Assembly (NCBI GenBank): GCA_964580995.1
Contig: CAZOMV010000013.1
Coordinates: forward strand, 1-64,000
Length of the DNA: 64,000 bases
Direction: 5' to 3'
Source: JAKJEP01 sp964580995
Lineage (GTDB): Bacteria > Planctomycetota > Phycisphaerae > Sedimentisphaerales > SM23-30
In this document: positions 7,391 through 16,876 of the stretch, one piece after another
Position numbering within the stretch: position 1 is the stretch's first letter
Layout of the letters: every line of letters starts with the position of its first letter
The notes under the pieces: generated by a model
Database searches by the model: none
Seen by the model: only the letters and a program-made list of their open reading frames with translations
Told to the model about the DNA's origin: nothing
Translations under genes and position numbers: made by a program

Positions 7391-10300
7391 ATGATGTCGA
7401 TATTGTCAGCCAAATATTTGAAATTCCACATTAGTAGGCAATGCCACAGATTGGTGGTTTTACTTTGTTTTCTATCCCTATTTTTTAGCTTCAGCATTGC
7501 CTTTGGCCAATCAACACCGAAAAGCCAAGACGCGGTATTACATGAATTGAATCAGTACTTCTCAATAGAATGGTGTAAGCCCTTTCCTCTTTCAGGACCA
7601 TCAAAACAAGAGTGTTTTATCATAATCTCAGGTCAATATATCTTGGTTTTCAGAGCCGATGGTCAACTTGCCTGCTTGGATGTACAGACAGGCGATACAA
7701 AATGGCAAACCTCAATAGGGACTTTTAAAAGAGAAGTGGTACCTTGTGCAGGCGATGAATGTGTGGTTGCTCATATAGACGCAAATTATCTGGTGGCCTT
7801 TGGTCTAACCGATGGCCAGATAAAATGGAAATTTGAAAATAACACCGTATTAGGATTGCCGATATTTAGCAGGGGCAAAGCGTTTTTTGGTTCTGATGAC
7901 GGTCATTTTTATGCGGTGGACCAGCAGACTGGAACCATTATTTGGCAGAACGAATTACCTGTGTACGTGTGGACCAAGCCAGCAGTTATCGAAGGAATTT
8001 GCTGTGTACTAACAAATGCTGGATATTTGGTTGGATACGATGTTACTGAGGGCCGGGAATTGTGGAAAAGCCCTGTTGGGGAAGGTACGTTACTACCGAT
8101 TGTGACTGTACAAGGCAGATTTATTGTTTTTTCTGAAGATAGAAAGCTGTCGGCTTTTGACTACAAGACAGGCAAGATGCTTTGGCAGATACCTGTTAGT
8201 TCCTTAGAGGCACCTCCCATTGTAGTATCTGACATGTTGGGGGTATTCGGTCAGATGAATCAGCTCGGGATTCTTGATTCTTTAGACGGAAGATTTGTGT
8301 GGCGAGGGTCGTACGCTGGCAGTATAACTCGTCCTCCAGCAGCAAGTGATAATTTCATAGTTTACGGCGGTTATGAGCGTCTTCGTTTATTTGATATTGA
8401 AAAAGGATTTGAACGCCTTGTGTTGAATGTTCCGGATAACTTTCAAGTCGCTACAGGCAACGGCTCCATCTTTTTTACACAGCCCGAGAAATGGCTTTGT
8501 CGAGCAAAATTGAATCCTCAAATGCTTTTTGGGAGCCCACAAGCAATAGCATCGACAGCTTTCCCACGAATTTCGTGGCGGGATACCGGTGATTTATTCT
8601 TTATTATTGTATTTTTCATGATCTTTGTAATTTTCCTTTTTATGGGCCGTGCCCAAATTCCACCAACATATGAAACGTTTATTCGTATTTGGATTTTAGC
8701 TATTATTCTGGCTATACTATGCCTTATCAACGGTTATGGTGCCTTAATCATAATCTCTTATAATTTCCGGCACGGATTTGAAATCTGGAGTCTGGTTTAT
8801 GCCGCTATGTTGGTAATACCCTCTATTGTCATTTTATCTTCGTATCCCCTATTTCATTGGATAACAAATTTGCGATATGGATATTTAACCAAGCAGAAGC
8901 AGACTGTGGATAGATCCATCTATTCTCATATACAAGCCCTAACTCAGGAAATGGAACTAAAATATCCGGTTGCCATGACCATTTCCGCCCATCCGGGTAT
9001 GACCCCTTTTGCCATTGGCTGTTCCAGCTGGAAATGCCGACTGGTTCTCCCCCCTGATCTGAAAACTCTGATTAACAAAGCCTGCAATGGTGTTTCATTT
9101 CTGGAAGAAGGTCTGATTCGTCTGATTCTCGCCCACGAGTTAGCTCATATCAGAAACCGTGACTTATCCATTTTACCTCTGCTTTGGATTATACGTAATC
9201 CACTCAAATGGTTACTGATTTTGAGCACAGCCTACTTTATTGTTTGTCGGTTTGTGGTTAATGATGCCCTGGTAATGCTTGTTGGAGGGCCTTTGGTTTT
9301 TCTTAATCTTGCTGTGGGGGGATTTTTATCTCTGGCTTTTGTTTCCGTCATCAGGGAGCGAGAGCAGCTAGCGGATGCGACAGCCCTTCTTTATGTATCG
9401 CCTGATGTAGTGTCACAATTAAGCCAGGAAAAAGCGGCAGAACTTTCCCCTCTCGAAAAATTAATATTTTCCTTTACCACAGCATTCTCCTTCAGCCGTT
9501 CCTATTTGGGTTTTGATCTACCGTTGAATAGATCCTACTTTAGATTTTTCTACAAGCTGGGTCCCTATACCACCTTTGTTAACAAGAAATTATCTTCATT
9601 TCAACAGGCACTGTTCACCCGTTTACAGGCACTGGTTTCCAAAAGTGCCGCCCTTCCCCGGACCATGTTACCAACCTGGAAAACAGTTTGTCTTATTGCT
9701 ATTACCATGGCCTTTTTATTTTCTCTTCTTCGTCTGACCAAGTATTTTGCCTTCACCAGTCATATTTTGTCAGATACGGTGGTCGGTGATGCGCATTTTC
9801 CGGATGGTTTCTTGCGTGGGATGGAAACTTGGAGGGAGGTCGCAGAAAATAGTATATTCTGGTACCCTGACTATGACTTTTATTTCAAGCTTCTGTTGGC
9901 CTGCACCGCAGCCTGTTTCCTGTTACTGCCGATGCGTGATATCACTATTCGTCCTGAAAAAATTAAGATGAGATCTCTGTTTCAGTTTGTCTGTTTGGTA
10001 TTGTTTTATTATCTGGTGTTCTCAATAAGCAGTTATCTACTTCACGGATTAATTCAACCACCATTCCCGACCTTTCCAGGCATGGAAATAACGTCTAATC
10101 TGACGTTTATTACATTGATGATGACTTTGTTTTTTGGAAGTGTCCTGCTCATCCTCAAGACATTAAATGCAGCCCGGTTTTTGTTTTTGTTTATCGGAAC
10201 CCTCCTAGGTTTGGCATGTTTGTTTATCCCCGCCGTTCTGGTTTTACAATATGGCGTTAAGTTGCCTATTTCATCGCGTGTCCTTCTCTGCGGTTTTGCT

Positions 10301-11653
10301 GCACTTATTACCTCTTTACTGAATGTAGTCCCTATTCTAAAACTTTTAACCAGAAACGAGGAGTATGAATACGAAGGAATTAGGTACTGGCGGCTGCTTT
10401 GGAAAAGAAAATTCGATTTACTATTGGGGGGCAAAAATTTTTCGAAGCTGGTCCGGCATTTAAAATGGACTTTTCATGGTCTGGTTATTACACAAGCCAT
10501 GCCCTTTATTTTGGTGTGCCTGGTGGGATATATATTTCTCGTCCAGTTTGATTCCTGGTATTTTGAGAATACAGTTGTTTTACAGCAAGCACATCGTGCC
10601 CTAATAGATTCTGCTGTGGACAGAATCCAGTCTGGAACCTGGGATTTGGATGCAAAACGAAGATTGTTCCTCGGCCTTTTTCATGGGTATGTGGGACCAG
10701 ACAGACAATATCCCTCTGCTGTTTTGGCCTTTGCTGTGGTTGGTTGCGGACTATTTTTTACAGCGTTTTGTTTTGCTATATCTGCTTTACGTGGCGAGTC
10801 CAAGAAAACCAAATTCTGGCGCGCTTTTCCAAACGTATTGGTTCTTTCGGAGGTGTTGAAATGTTCACGGATTCTTAAGAATCTCACGGCATGTTTTGCA
10901 AGCAAAACCAGCTTTCGATTGTGCGGCCCATCATATATTACTGGAATCGAGCGGATCCCCCTGATGAAAACCACATGCCATGTCATCAGCTTTTTGAACT
11001 CGCTTAATCCAATGGACTGTCGAGTACAGAAGATGTCGGAATGGGTAAAGAAGTGCATGTCCTCCACGGGAGGCTTTGCTGCCATGCCGGGAATGACCGC
11101 TGATACGATCCATACGGGTGCCGCGTTACGGATGCTGTCGGATACAGGTAGAATATCCGAAATTGCATTGGGCAAACAGCAGGAATGGTTATTGAGGCAG
11201 TTACATTTGTTATTAGAAACCAAAGTGTGTTACCTGACGGATTATGAATGGTTAACAACCTTATGCGATATTATCAAAAGTATGCTGGTTATTTCTCCTG
11301 ATTATCAATTCCCTGCAAAAGAAGCCACGAAAATGATGGAACTGTCTACCGTCAAATGGCAGAACACTGGGCGTTCGATAAAAGCTACCAATCGATATGT
11401 ATCGATTTTAGTTTTATTGTGCCCGTCCGATGGCGCCGGAGTTTTTGATAAAATTCGTGCTGATTGGTTACCGCGGCAAGAACAAAGACTAGTGACCCTA
11501 TCGCCATCAGCCCAATTGCCAGAAATAAGTGTACTGGTGGGTATTATCATCGAATTATTTCCATATTCCTATTTGGAACGCGCGAGCATAAGGCAAGTAA
11601 AAGACAGCTTAGAAAAGGTATATACAAAAAAGTTTTCTTATTTTGCCACATAA
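7391..11653 (+). CDS. Giant membrane protein: PQQ-like propeller + M48 metalloprotease + toroid repeats
   Basis: 1420 residues from ATG 7391; neither this start nor an upstream GTG at 7352 has a clear ribosome-binding site. A signal/anchor (VVLLCFLSLFFSFSIAFG) leads to PQQ-type beta-propeller repeats (about 80-380: LACLDVQTGDTKWQ, YAVDQQTGTIIWQ, LSAFDYKTGKMLWQ). Three membrane helices follow (about 400-490), then an M48-type peptidase with HELAH at about 582-586 and EREQLAD at about 656-662, which supply the zinc ligands. More membrane helices extend to about 1170. The soluble end (about 1190-1420) contains GGFAAMPGMTADTIHTGAAL, which resembles prenyltransferase/squalene-cyclase alpha-alpha toroid repeats. 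Inference: an envelope proteolysis or quality-control module. The gene is AT-rich compared with most of the window and precedes the SARP-like gene by 13 bases. Confidence 0.8.
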   Translation: MMSILSAKYLKFHISRQCHRLVVLLCFLSLFFSFSIAFGQSTPKSQDAVLHELNQYFSIEWCKPFPLSGPSKQECFIIISGQYILVFRADGQLACLDVQTGDTKWQTSIGTFKREVVPCAGDECVVAHIDANYLVAFGLTDGQIKWKFENNTVLGLPIFSRGKAFFGSDDGHFYAVDQQTGTIIWQNELPVYVWTKPAVIEGICCVLTNAGYLVGYDVTEGRELWKSPVGEGTLLPIVTVQGRFIVFSEDRKLSAFDYKTGKMLWQIPVSSLEAPPIVVSDMLGVFGQMNQLGILDSLDGRFVWRGSYAGSITRPPAASDNFIVYGGYERLRLFDIEKGFERLVLNVPDNFQVATGNGSIFFTQPEKWLCRAKLNPQMLFGSPQAIASTAFPRISWRDTGDLFFIIVFFMIFVIFLFMGRAQIPPTYETFIRIWILAIILAILCLINGYGALIIISYNFRHGFEIWSLVYAAMLVIPSIVILSSYPLFHWITNLRYGYLTKQKQTVDRSIYSHIQALTQEMELKYPVAMTISAHPGMTPFAIGCSSWKCRLVLPPDLKTLINKACNGVSFLEEGLIRLILAHELAHIRNRDLSILPLLWIIRNPLKWLLILSTAYFIVCRFVVNDALVMLVGGPLVFLNLAVGGFLSLAFVSVIREREQLADATALLYVSPDVVSQLSQEKAAELSPLEKLIFSFTTAFSFSRSYLGFDLPLNRSYFRFFYKLGPYTTFVNKKLSSFQQALFTRLQALVSKSAALPRTMLPTWKTVCLIAITMAFLFSLLRLTKYFAFTSHILSDTVVGDAHFPDGFLRGMETWREVAENSIFWYPDYDFYFKLLLACTAACFLLLPMRDITIRPEKIKMRSLFQFVCLVLFYYLVFSISSYLLHGLIQPPFPTFPGMEITSNLTFITLMMTLFFGSVLLILKTLNAARFLFLFIGTLLGLACLFIPAVLVLQYGVKLPISSRVLLCGFAALITSLLNVVPILKLLTRNEEYEYEGIRYWRLLWKRKFDLLLGGKNFSKLVRHLKWTFHGLVITQAMPFILVCLVGYIFLVQFDSWYFENTVVLQQAHRALIDSAVDRIQSGTWDLDAKRRLFLGLFHGYVGPDRQYPSAVLAFAVVGCGLFFTAFCFAISALRGESKKTKFWRAFPNVLVLSEVLKCSRILKNLTACFASKTSFRLCGPSYITGIERIPLMKTTCHVISFLNSLNPMDCRVQKMSEWVKKCMSSTGGFAAMPGMTADTIHTGAALRMLSDTGRISEIALGKQQEWLLRQLHLLLETKVCYLTDYEWLTTLCDIIKSMLVISPDYQFPAKEATKMMELSTVKWQNTGRSIKATNRYVSILVLLCPSDGAGVFDKIRADWLPRQEQRLVTLSPSAQLPEISVLVGIIIELFPYSYLERASIRQVKDSLEKVYTKKFSYFAT

Positions 11654-11666
11654 GAAAGGAACTGTT

Positions 11667-13424
11667 ATGACTGACAATCCAGAAGATTCATTAAAATGTA
11701 TATTCAAGGTAGTACAGCCTTATGTGGCGAAACACCATCCAGAAGAGTTAAGATACTTTGGCCTGTTGTGGGAAAACTTCGCAAATAAAGTTCGCAATTC
11801 AGGTGATAATCTTTTAGCTCTGGGTAATCAGGTTGGACGTTCGTATCTATCCGTGCTTGGGTTTGCGGGCGCAAATAATCTGAAATTAGCCACGCCTTTT
11901 GCCATCCTAACGGTCGCAGCGGTAATCCAAGAGATACAGGCACAGTTTGCTATACCATCAGAACACCAAATTCGGAATGCTATCCATAGTTGTGCAGTTC
12001 AATTCGGAGCTTCGCACAAACAGGTTGGCCAAATGGAAACGGGCCTCGCCAAATCCCTGTTTTCCATGTTTGCGCAGCTACAAATGGGGAATAATCCAGC
12101 GGTACATGCGGCCACCCAGGAACATATGATTGACATTAATGTGTCTGCGACAATCACGGTGGCAGGCAATAGAGTTAAACTTTCGCCACAGCAGTCTGTC
12201 ATCCTTTTCTATGAACTGGTACGTAGGCGTTGCCTTCATTGGCTTCACGGTTTTCTCATTTTCGAATCCTGGCGACTTTCTTCCCCGGAAAATCCGCAGA
12301 GGCGATTTGACAATGTTGCCAGTAAATTGAACAAAACACTGAATGATTGTAGCGCCAATCTGATTGTGCAAAGAAAAATACGAGAAGGCCGAAAAAGTGG
12401 ATTTGTAGAGCTTGAAATTCCTCCAGGCTCTCGGATCACGGGAGATATTGAAGAGGCCCGTTCCTTGACGGAAAAGGCTCTGCATTTGCTGGAAGGGGGC
12501 CAAATAAAGCAAGCCCGTGAAATTGCACTTAATTCCTTCCGAAAGGACCCGGGATCCATCAGGAATTTAATCATATATTTCCAGGCCGCTTATAAAGATG
12601 CTGATTATAATGTTGACGAAACGATGATGCCGCAATTATGGCACAGTTTGCGACGATCATGCGCTAATCTTCAAGATGCGGTTTCAGCTGCAAATAAACT
12701 CTTTGCCAGCAATTGGTACGAACATATCGTGGCCGCTGATGAAGCAGTGAAGTCACAGATAGAACAAGAGTTGTGCGCGGTGCGCGAGGTTATGTTCATT
12801 GCCGACCGACTCTATCATGCCTGGCGACCGCCGTCGGCCGATGAGATGGAACTGGAACAGATCTCACGCATGGTCAAGGAAATTAGAGATAATCCACAAG
12901 CGAATTCGTTGGACGTAAAACAATTATCCAATATGCCAAGTATCAGCAAATTGCTGCGCGACGTCAAGAACACGATAAAAAGTATTATTCGATACGACGG
13001 ATTCGAGCAGAACGATGGATTCGAACAAAGCGATCTGGAACTAACCATTTCCCGCGAATTTATACAAAACATCTGTGGCCGCGGCAAGCGCCCGGAAGAA
13101 TACAAGAACCTTGAACAACTCAGATCAAACTGGTATCGAAAGTTACGCAGATTATGCATCGAAACCGTTGTCGAAGATATTTGTGGGATAATTAAAGAAC
13201 AACAAGCGTTGTACCGAGATTATAAAAGCGTTATAGCCAAGAAAAAACAAGATGTTAAAGGAATGACAGCAGAACAGATATCGAGTATACTTGGAGGAAA
13301 GTGGAAAAAACCGAAGGTGGAGGAAGTTAAAATAATAGAAGGAATATTTGCAAAATGGAACCATGTTATCAATATGGGATCTTATTGGCATATATTTCTT
13401 CATAAGTCAGATACCCAAAAGTAA
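11667..13424 (+). CDS. SARP-like winged-helix + TPR protein
   Basis: 585 residues from ATG 11667, preceded by AAAGGAA seven bases upstream and 13 bases after the protease stop. The first part (1-150) is alpha-helical. Around residues 160-260, ITVAGNRVKLSPQQSVILFY, then a polar helix and VQRKIREGRKSGFVELEIPP, match the shape of an OmpR/SARP DNA-binding winged helix (beta platform, LS-x-x-E-like helix, wing). A TPR/BTAD-like segment follows (EARSLTEKALHLLEGGQIKQ). The C-terminus is charged and helical with a near-duplicate DGFEQND/DGFEQSD. There is no signal peptide. Inference: a cytoplasmic regulator or adaptor co-expressed with the membrane protease. The winged-helix call rests on pattern only. 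Confidence 0.6.
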   Translation: MTDNPEDSLKCIFKVVQPYVAKHHPEELRYFGLLWENFANKVRNSGDNLLALGNQVGRSYLSVLGFAGANNLKLATPFAILTVAAVIQEIQAQFAIPSEHQIRNAIHSCAVQFGASHKQVGQMETGLAKSLFSMFAQLQMGNNPAVHAATQEHMIDINVSATITVAGNRVKLSPQQSVILFYELVRRRCLHWLHGFLIFESWRLSSPENPQRRFDNVASKLNKTLNDCSANLIVQRKIREGRKSGFVELEIPPGSRITGDIEEARSLTEKALHLLEGGQIKQAREIALNSFRKDPGSIRNLIIYFQAAYKDADYNVDETMMPQLWHSLRRSCANLQDAVSAANKLFASNWYEHIVAADEAVKSQIEQELCAVREVMFIADRLYHAWRPPSADEMELEQISRMVKEIRDNPQANSLDVKQLSNMPSISKLLRDVKNTIKSIIRYDGFEQNDGFEQSDLELTISREFIQNICGRGKRPEEYKNLEQLRSNWYRKLRRLCIETVVEDICGIIKEQQALYRDYKSVIAKKKQDVKGMTAEQISSILGGKWKKPKVEEVKIIEGIFAKWNHVINMGSYWHIFLHKSDTQK

Positions 13425-13570
13425 GAATTCTCTTCGTCTCATGAAAAGAGCAATAAATATTTGGTGTGGGTGTTTGGCGAATGGATTATTTAATTGACAC
13501 GCTCAACAATTTTGCAAAAGTAAAATATATTTGAACCTGATGTTGGAACCATCTATTTTGCCTATCACAT

Positions 13571-13790
13571 CTAAAACCGAGAAGATATTCTTTTCCGAAG
13601 GGTGTCCAGCAGAACAGCGACGATGATGATCTAGCCGGTGGCAAAATCCTGCCAGAAGATATTGATATGGGCCAAATTCATGAAGTTGCGAATCAGGCCG
13701 AAGATCAGGACACCGATGATGGTCTGGAGGATAGGTGTGCGTGGGTGTCGAGCAATCGACGTCCCTGCCGCGCGACCCAAATACAAATTC
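13571..13790 (-). pseudogene. Relic of ribose-type ABC permease (RbsC-like) C-terminus
   Basis: The minus strand reads GTSIARHPRTPILQ, TIIGVLIFGLIRNFMNLAHI, NIFWQDFATG, then an in-frame TAG at 13633-13631, then IIIVAVLLDTLRKRISSRF and a stop at 13571. This matches the usual end of BPD_transp_2 sugar permeases (GGTS-x-FGG-x-G, IGVL-x-x-GLNL, FWQ-x-x-x-x-G-x-I-x-x-AVLLD-x-LRR). The internal stop and the missing upstream gene make it a remnant. Nothing else recognisable lies in 13425-13841. Confidence 0.6.
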
Positions 13791-13841
13791 CTATACTTTA
13801 AATATCTCGACAGTCATAAGTTCTCGCTGCCTTATTCCGCA

Positions 13842-14129
13842 TTATAGGCAGGCATTTTCTTTTAGCAATACCATGTTGATAGTAGTCATTTCCTCAACAA
13901 TCTCAAGAAGTTTTTTGTAGTTTTGCGAGTATTGCCTGGCTTTATCTTCCTTCTCTTTGCCCAGATAAATCAAGCATGTCTTTTTATTCTTATTGAGTGA
14001 GAAGTAGGGTTGCTTGTTGCGTGTTCCTATGATCACCACACTGCCGCGCATCACAGGGCCTAATGTACCCAGTTGCTTTTGCAGCGTTTTGACCCGTCGA
14101 TTCATTTTTGCCAGTTCACTTTTTTCCAT
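13842..14129 (-). CDS. DUF6788-like small protein, transposon-associated
   Basis: 95 residues from ATG 14129. A coiled N-terminus (MEKSELAKMNRRVKTLQKQL) is followed by PVMRGSVVIIGT and a short PYFSLNKNKKTCLIYLGKEK beta segment, then a helix with NYKKLLEIVEEMTTIN. The MRGSV/PYFSL/helix pattern matches the DUF6788-type family often found next to transposases. The usual Cys pairs between the two strands are missing. It is divergent from the truncated transposase at 14252, with a perfect hairpin between them. Function unknown; possibly a remnant of the same element. Confidence 0.5.
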   Translation of the reverse strand: MEKSELAKMNRRVKTLQKQLGTLGPVMRGSVVIIGTRNKQPYFSLNKNKKTCLIYLGKEKEDKARQYSQNYKKLLEIVEEMTTINMVLLKENACL

Positions 14130-14177
14130 TATTTTGTCCTTTCTAAATTATTTTTCTTGACTAGTATTTCCTGCACA

Positions 14178-14195
14178 CTATGCAATATAGCATAG
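14178..14195. other. Inverted repeat between divergent mobile-element genes
   Basis: CTATGC-AATATA-GCATAG is a perfect 6-bp stem with a 6-base loop, midway between ATG 14129 (minus) and ATG 14252 (plus). It may be an operator or part of an element end. Confidence 0.35.
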
Positions 14196-14251
14196 CCTGT
14201 GGACGAGGGAATGTCAAATAAAAAAATAAAAAAATAGGAAAGGATTCTGAC

Positions 14252-14866
14252 ATGCTCGAAGAACTGAAACGCTTTCTGGTATTCATGCGGCCGGCCTTTT
14301 CAAGGCGGACAACCTATTGCTGGTTTGTGGTGGTCTTGGTTGGATTCATTCTGCGAACCGATCATTTCGGTGTCAGCTCCATAATCCGAGCTCTGGCCTT
14401 GGCACCAAAAAACTATCCCTGCCTGCTGCATTTTTTCCATTCGACCGCATGGAACATCGAAACAATCATGCCCATCTGGTGGCGATGGCTGATGCAAAAA
14501 AATGTTGCGTATCGTGTTGATAATCGTCTGGTCATGCTTGGCGACCATACCAAGACACCCAAAGACGGACGTAAAATGCCGGCGGTAACCACCTTGCACC
14601 AGGATTCAGAAACCGGCAGCAAACCTTCCTACTTTCGAGGTCATCATTGGGGGTGTATTTCCTTACTGGTACAGGCATGTGACAAATACTCCGCTGTGCC
14701 GCTGTGGGCCACGATCCAGGAAGGATTGACGCTTTCATCGAATTCTGACGAAAAACGACTGCTGCCCAAAACCGTCCAAATCATGGAAATGGCTAACCCG
14801 CATTTCTCACAGTATGAAGAAAAAGCAGGGGCGAGAGGGATAAAAAGAAGCAGAGCGGCCGGATAA
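14252..14866 (+). pseudogene. Truncated DDE transposase (N-terminal part)
   Basis: ATG 14252 is preceded by AGGAAAGGA. The 204-residue frame begins MLEELKRFLVFMRPAFSRRT and contains ILRTDHFGVSSIIRALALAP, LLHFFHSTAWNIE, MLGDHTKTPKDGRKMP and SKPSYFRGHHWG, all typical of the N-terminal half of a DDE (IS4-like) transposase with the first catalytic Asp in LGDHT. Full-length members are roughly twice as long. After about residue 185 the sequence becomes GARGIKRSRAAG and enters a purine-rich tract, so the 3' half is lost. Confidence 0.65.
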
Positions 14867-14935
14867 TCGAGGGGAGAGGTGGAAAGAAGGGAGGAAGGAG
14901 AGGAATTCTCCAGAAGGAGGGATTCGTTACCCTGA
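14866..14935. repeat. Polypurine tract at junction of two transposase relics
   Basis: Nearly uninterrupted G/A on the plus strand (GAGGGGAGAGGTGGAAAG, GGGAGGAAGGAGAGG). It sits where the DDE transposase homology stops and before the IS21 relic begins, so it marks the deletion junction. Low-complexity sequence; no gene seen. Confidence 0.4.
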
Positions 14936-15013
14936 TTTTCATCGGATGAGCGCAGACCGACTCCTTCGCCAGGTATTTTTTGTCAACCAAACGGCAGGAA
15001 AGGACCTGGTTTT

Positions 15014-15724
15014 TCAGCAGCGCAGGGGATACGGCGTCCGCCGCATCAGATTTTCGTACACCTGCTGAAAGATCCGCTGGTACGGATAGCTCTCGGCCAG
15101 AGAAATCCAGACCTTGCGGACTGTAATCTGGATGGCGGCCCCGATCTTCAGCAGTTTCAGACGAATGGTTGAATTCTGTAAGCCTAGGCTCAGAGACTCA
15201 AAACTCTCGGAAAAACAAACGGTTCCCGTCTCCCAGTTAGAGTAACACAAGACAAAATGATACAGCATATGTGCAAAAGGAATTCCCTGAAGGGTAATCC
15301 CCAGAGAATTCATATGCGTAAAATCGGATTCGGCCCACTCACCGGGAAGATAGGTTTGGGGGAAAAATACTTCCCTGGCCGGCCCCTGGGTGGCCCGCCA
15401 GTATTTAACCCGCCGCTGGAGAGTCCGCAACTGACCATCCGGATACCGGCCCGGTTGCCTTCTCTGGAGCGACTCGAAAATGGTCTTGGCCTCTAAGCCA
15501 CTATTGGATTCCAGTAACTCCTGGATCCACGGCCAGTCCTCTTCGAAAGGATCCGGCCGAGTTCGCCAGGCGTGTACCGCTTGGACCTGGCTCGGTAATT
15601 TATTTAATTTCCGATACTTACGAGCTGTCTTCTCACTCATGCCCGCCTTGGCGGCGGCCATCTGGAAACTATCCTCTTGATTGATTCGCTTCATCAGTAT
15701 TCGTACCTGTTCATCTGTGACCAT
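15014..15724 (-). pseudogene. Truncated IS21-family transposase (IstA-like)
   Basis: 236 residues from ATG 15724. An N-terminal helix-turn-helix (MAAAKAGMSEKTARKYRKL) and the WRTRPDPFEEDWPWIQELL segment lead into the integrase core, with the first catalytic Asp in GEWAESDFTHMNSLG at about 132. The usual ESFE-x-L-x-x-GLQN block is present (SESFESLSLGLQN), but the following second-Asp block (HRTD) is absent and unrelated sequence follows (STIRLKLLKIGAAI). IstA is normally about twice as long and followed by IstB, which is missing here. It is a decayed copy. Confidence 0.7.
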
Positions 15725-15876
15725 CTGAAATCTCCTAACTGGATTCCAGATAGTCTATTACCAGCTCCCAACTCCGGTAATTTTAATTGTCGTTAACAAG
15801 TACTTTTGATTTTCGCCAATCATTTTTGTCTGTTTCCGTTTTTTTACAGAGTCTGAGGTGCGGATTTGATCACCTT

Positions 15877-16560
15877 TCAGGTTCCTGTTTGGTTCTGTAC
15901 CCACTGAAAGGCATGGTAGACAAGTTCCGGAGCATTCGGTAATTTCAGTTTCTGTTTGATGTTGGCACGATAGGTTTCTACCGTTTTGATATTCACAAAA
16001 AGCCGTTGGGCAATCTCTCTGGTTCCCAACCCCCGCCCGATCATATCATAGACTTCCAGTTCCCGATCACTCAAGAGTTCTACGGCGGTATATTCCCTTT
16101 TCTCCTTGCCGTAAACGAAGGTATCTAGCATTTTAGATGCCATATTGTCACTCAGATAGATTTTACCAGCTAGAACTTGCCGAATGGCATTGATCAGACT
16201 GTCCGTTCTCTCCTGCATCATGATGTACCCCCGGGCTCCCGCCCGCAGCACCCGCTCGGCGTACAATGACTCTTCCTGCATGGAAATCACCAAAATGGGA
16301 TGTTGGGGATAACGTACCTGAACATCCTTGATCAGATCCAAACCACTGCGATCTTTCAGCTTCAGATCCAGTACCGTGAGATCCGGCTGGCCCTGGACAA
16401 TAGCCTGTAAAGCCTCGGCAACGGTTTCGGCCTCCCCGCAGATAGCCAGATCTGGATGGCGGTTGATTACTCGAATCAGGCCCTCCCGCACAATGGGATA
16501 ATCACCAACGATTAGTATCATAGTTTTATTCCGTATTTCGTTTTCCTCTTGGTGTTTCAT
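15877..16560 (-). CDS. NarL/LuxR-type response regulator with degenerate receiver
   Basis: 227 residues from ATG 16560, with GAGGG seven bases upstream. The receiver keeps the phospho-acceptor Asp65 (TVLDLKLKDRSG) and a Ser in LVISM. However, the first acidic pocket reads ILIVGDYPIVREG, where a second Asp is usual (VDDHP), and the conserved Lys of GY-x-x-K is Met (GYIMMQE). A LuxR helix-turn-helix follows (LSDRELEVYDMIGRGLGTRE, then IAQRLFVNIKTVETYRANIK). Those substitutions suggest altered or phosphorylation-independent control. No histidine kinase gene is adjacent. It lies downstream of the giant NHL/FGE gene on the same strand but 316 bases away, so it is probably transcribed separately. 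Confidence 0.8.
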   Translation of the reverse strand: MKHQEENEIRNKTMILIVGDYPIVREGLIRVINRHPDLAICGEAETVAEALQAIVQGQPDLTVLDLKLKDRSGLDLIKDVQVRYPQHPILVISMQEESLYAERVLRAGARGYIMMQERTDSLINAIRQVLAGKIYLSDNMASKMLDTFVYGKEKREYTAVELLSDRELEVYDMIGRGLGTREIAQRLFVNIKTVETYRANIKQKLKLPNAPELVYHAFQWVQNQTGT

Positions 16561-16876
16561 ACTTTTTCCCTCGGTATCAAACTAGCCCGCTGGAACAGAA
16601 CTTACTGGCAGGACTAACCACTATTGTATAAACAGTACCACAACACAAGTGTTATCTGGAACCAACTGAAACCTATCAAGTCTCTCTCTACAAGAAAAGG
16701 TAAAGTGAGTGAATGTAGACTTTTTTTTCTCTGAATAAACAATGATTAAACAATATCTGTGAGAATATTTTTTCCTTTTCTATGATTATATATTAGTTTT
16801 GCTTTATCGAATTTCGGTAAACCAATACCTCAATCACTAGCATTTCGTACTTTCCTAAGGGACAATTTTTGGCAGT
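16561..16876. other. Intergenic gap without recognised features
   Basis: AT-rich sequence between the giant NHL/FGE gene end and the response-regulator start, presumably holding the regulator's promoter. No confident promoter, terminator or ORF seen. Confidence 0.4.

Noticed and set aside
10681..11223. 180-codon minus-strand frame inside the M48 mosaic gene
   Set aside because: The plus-strand protein has a continuous domain structure across this region; the antisense frame is a shadow.
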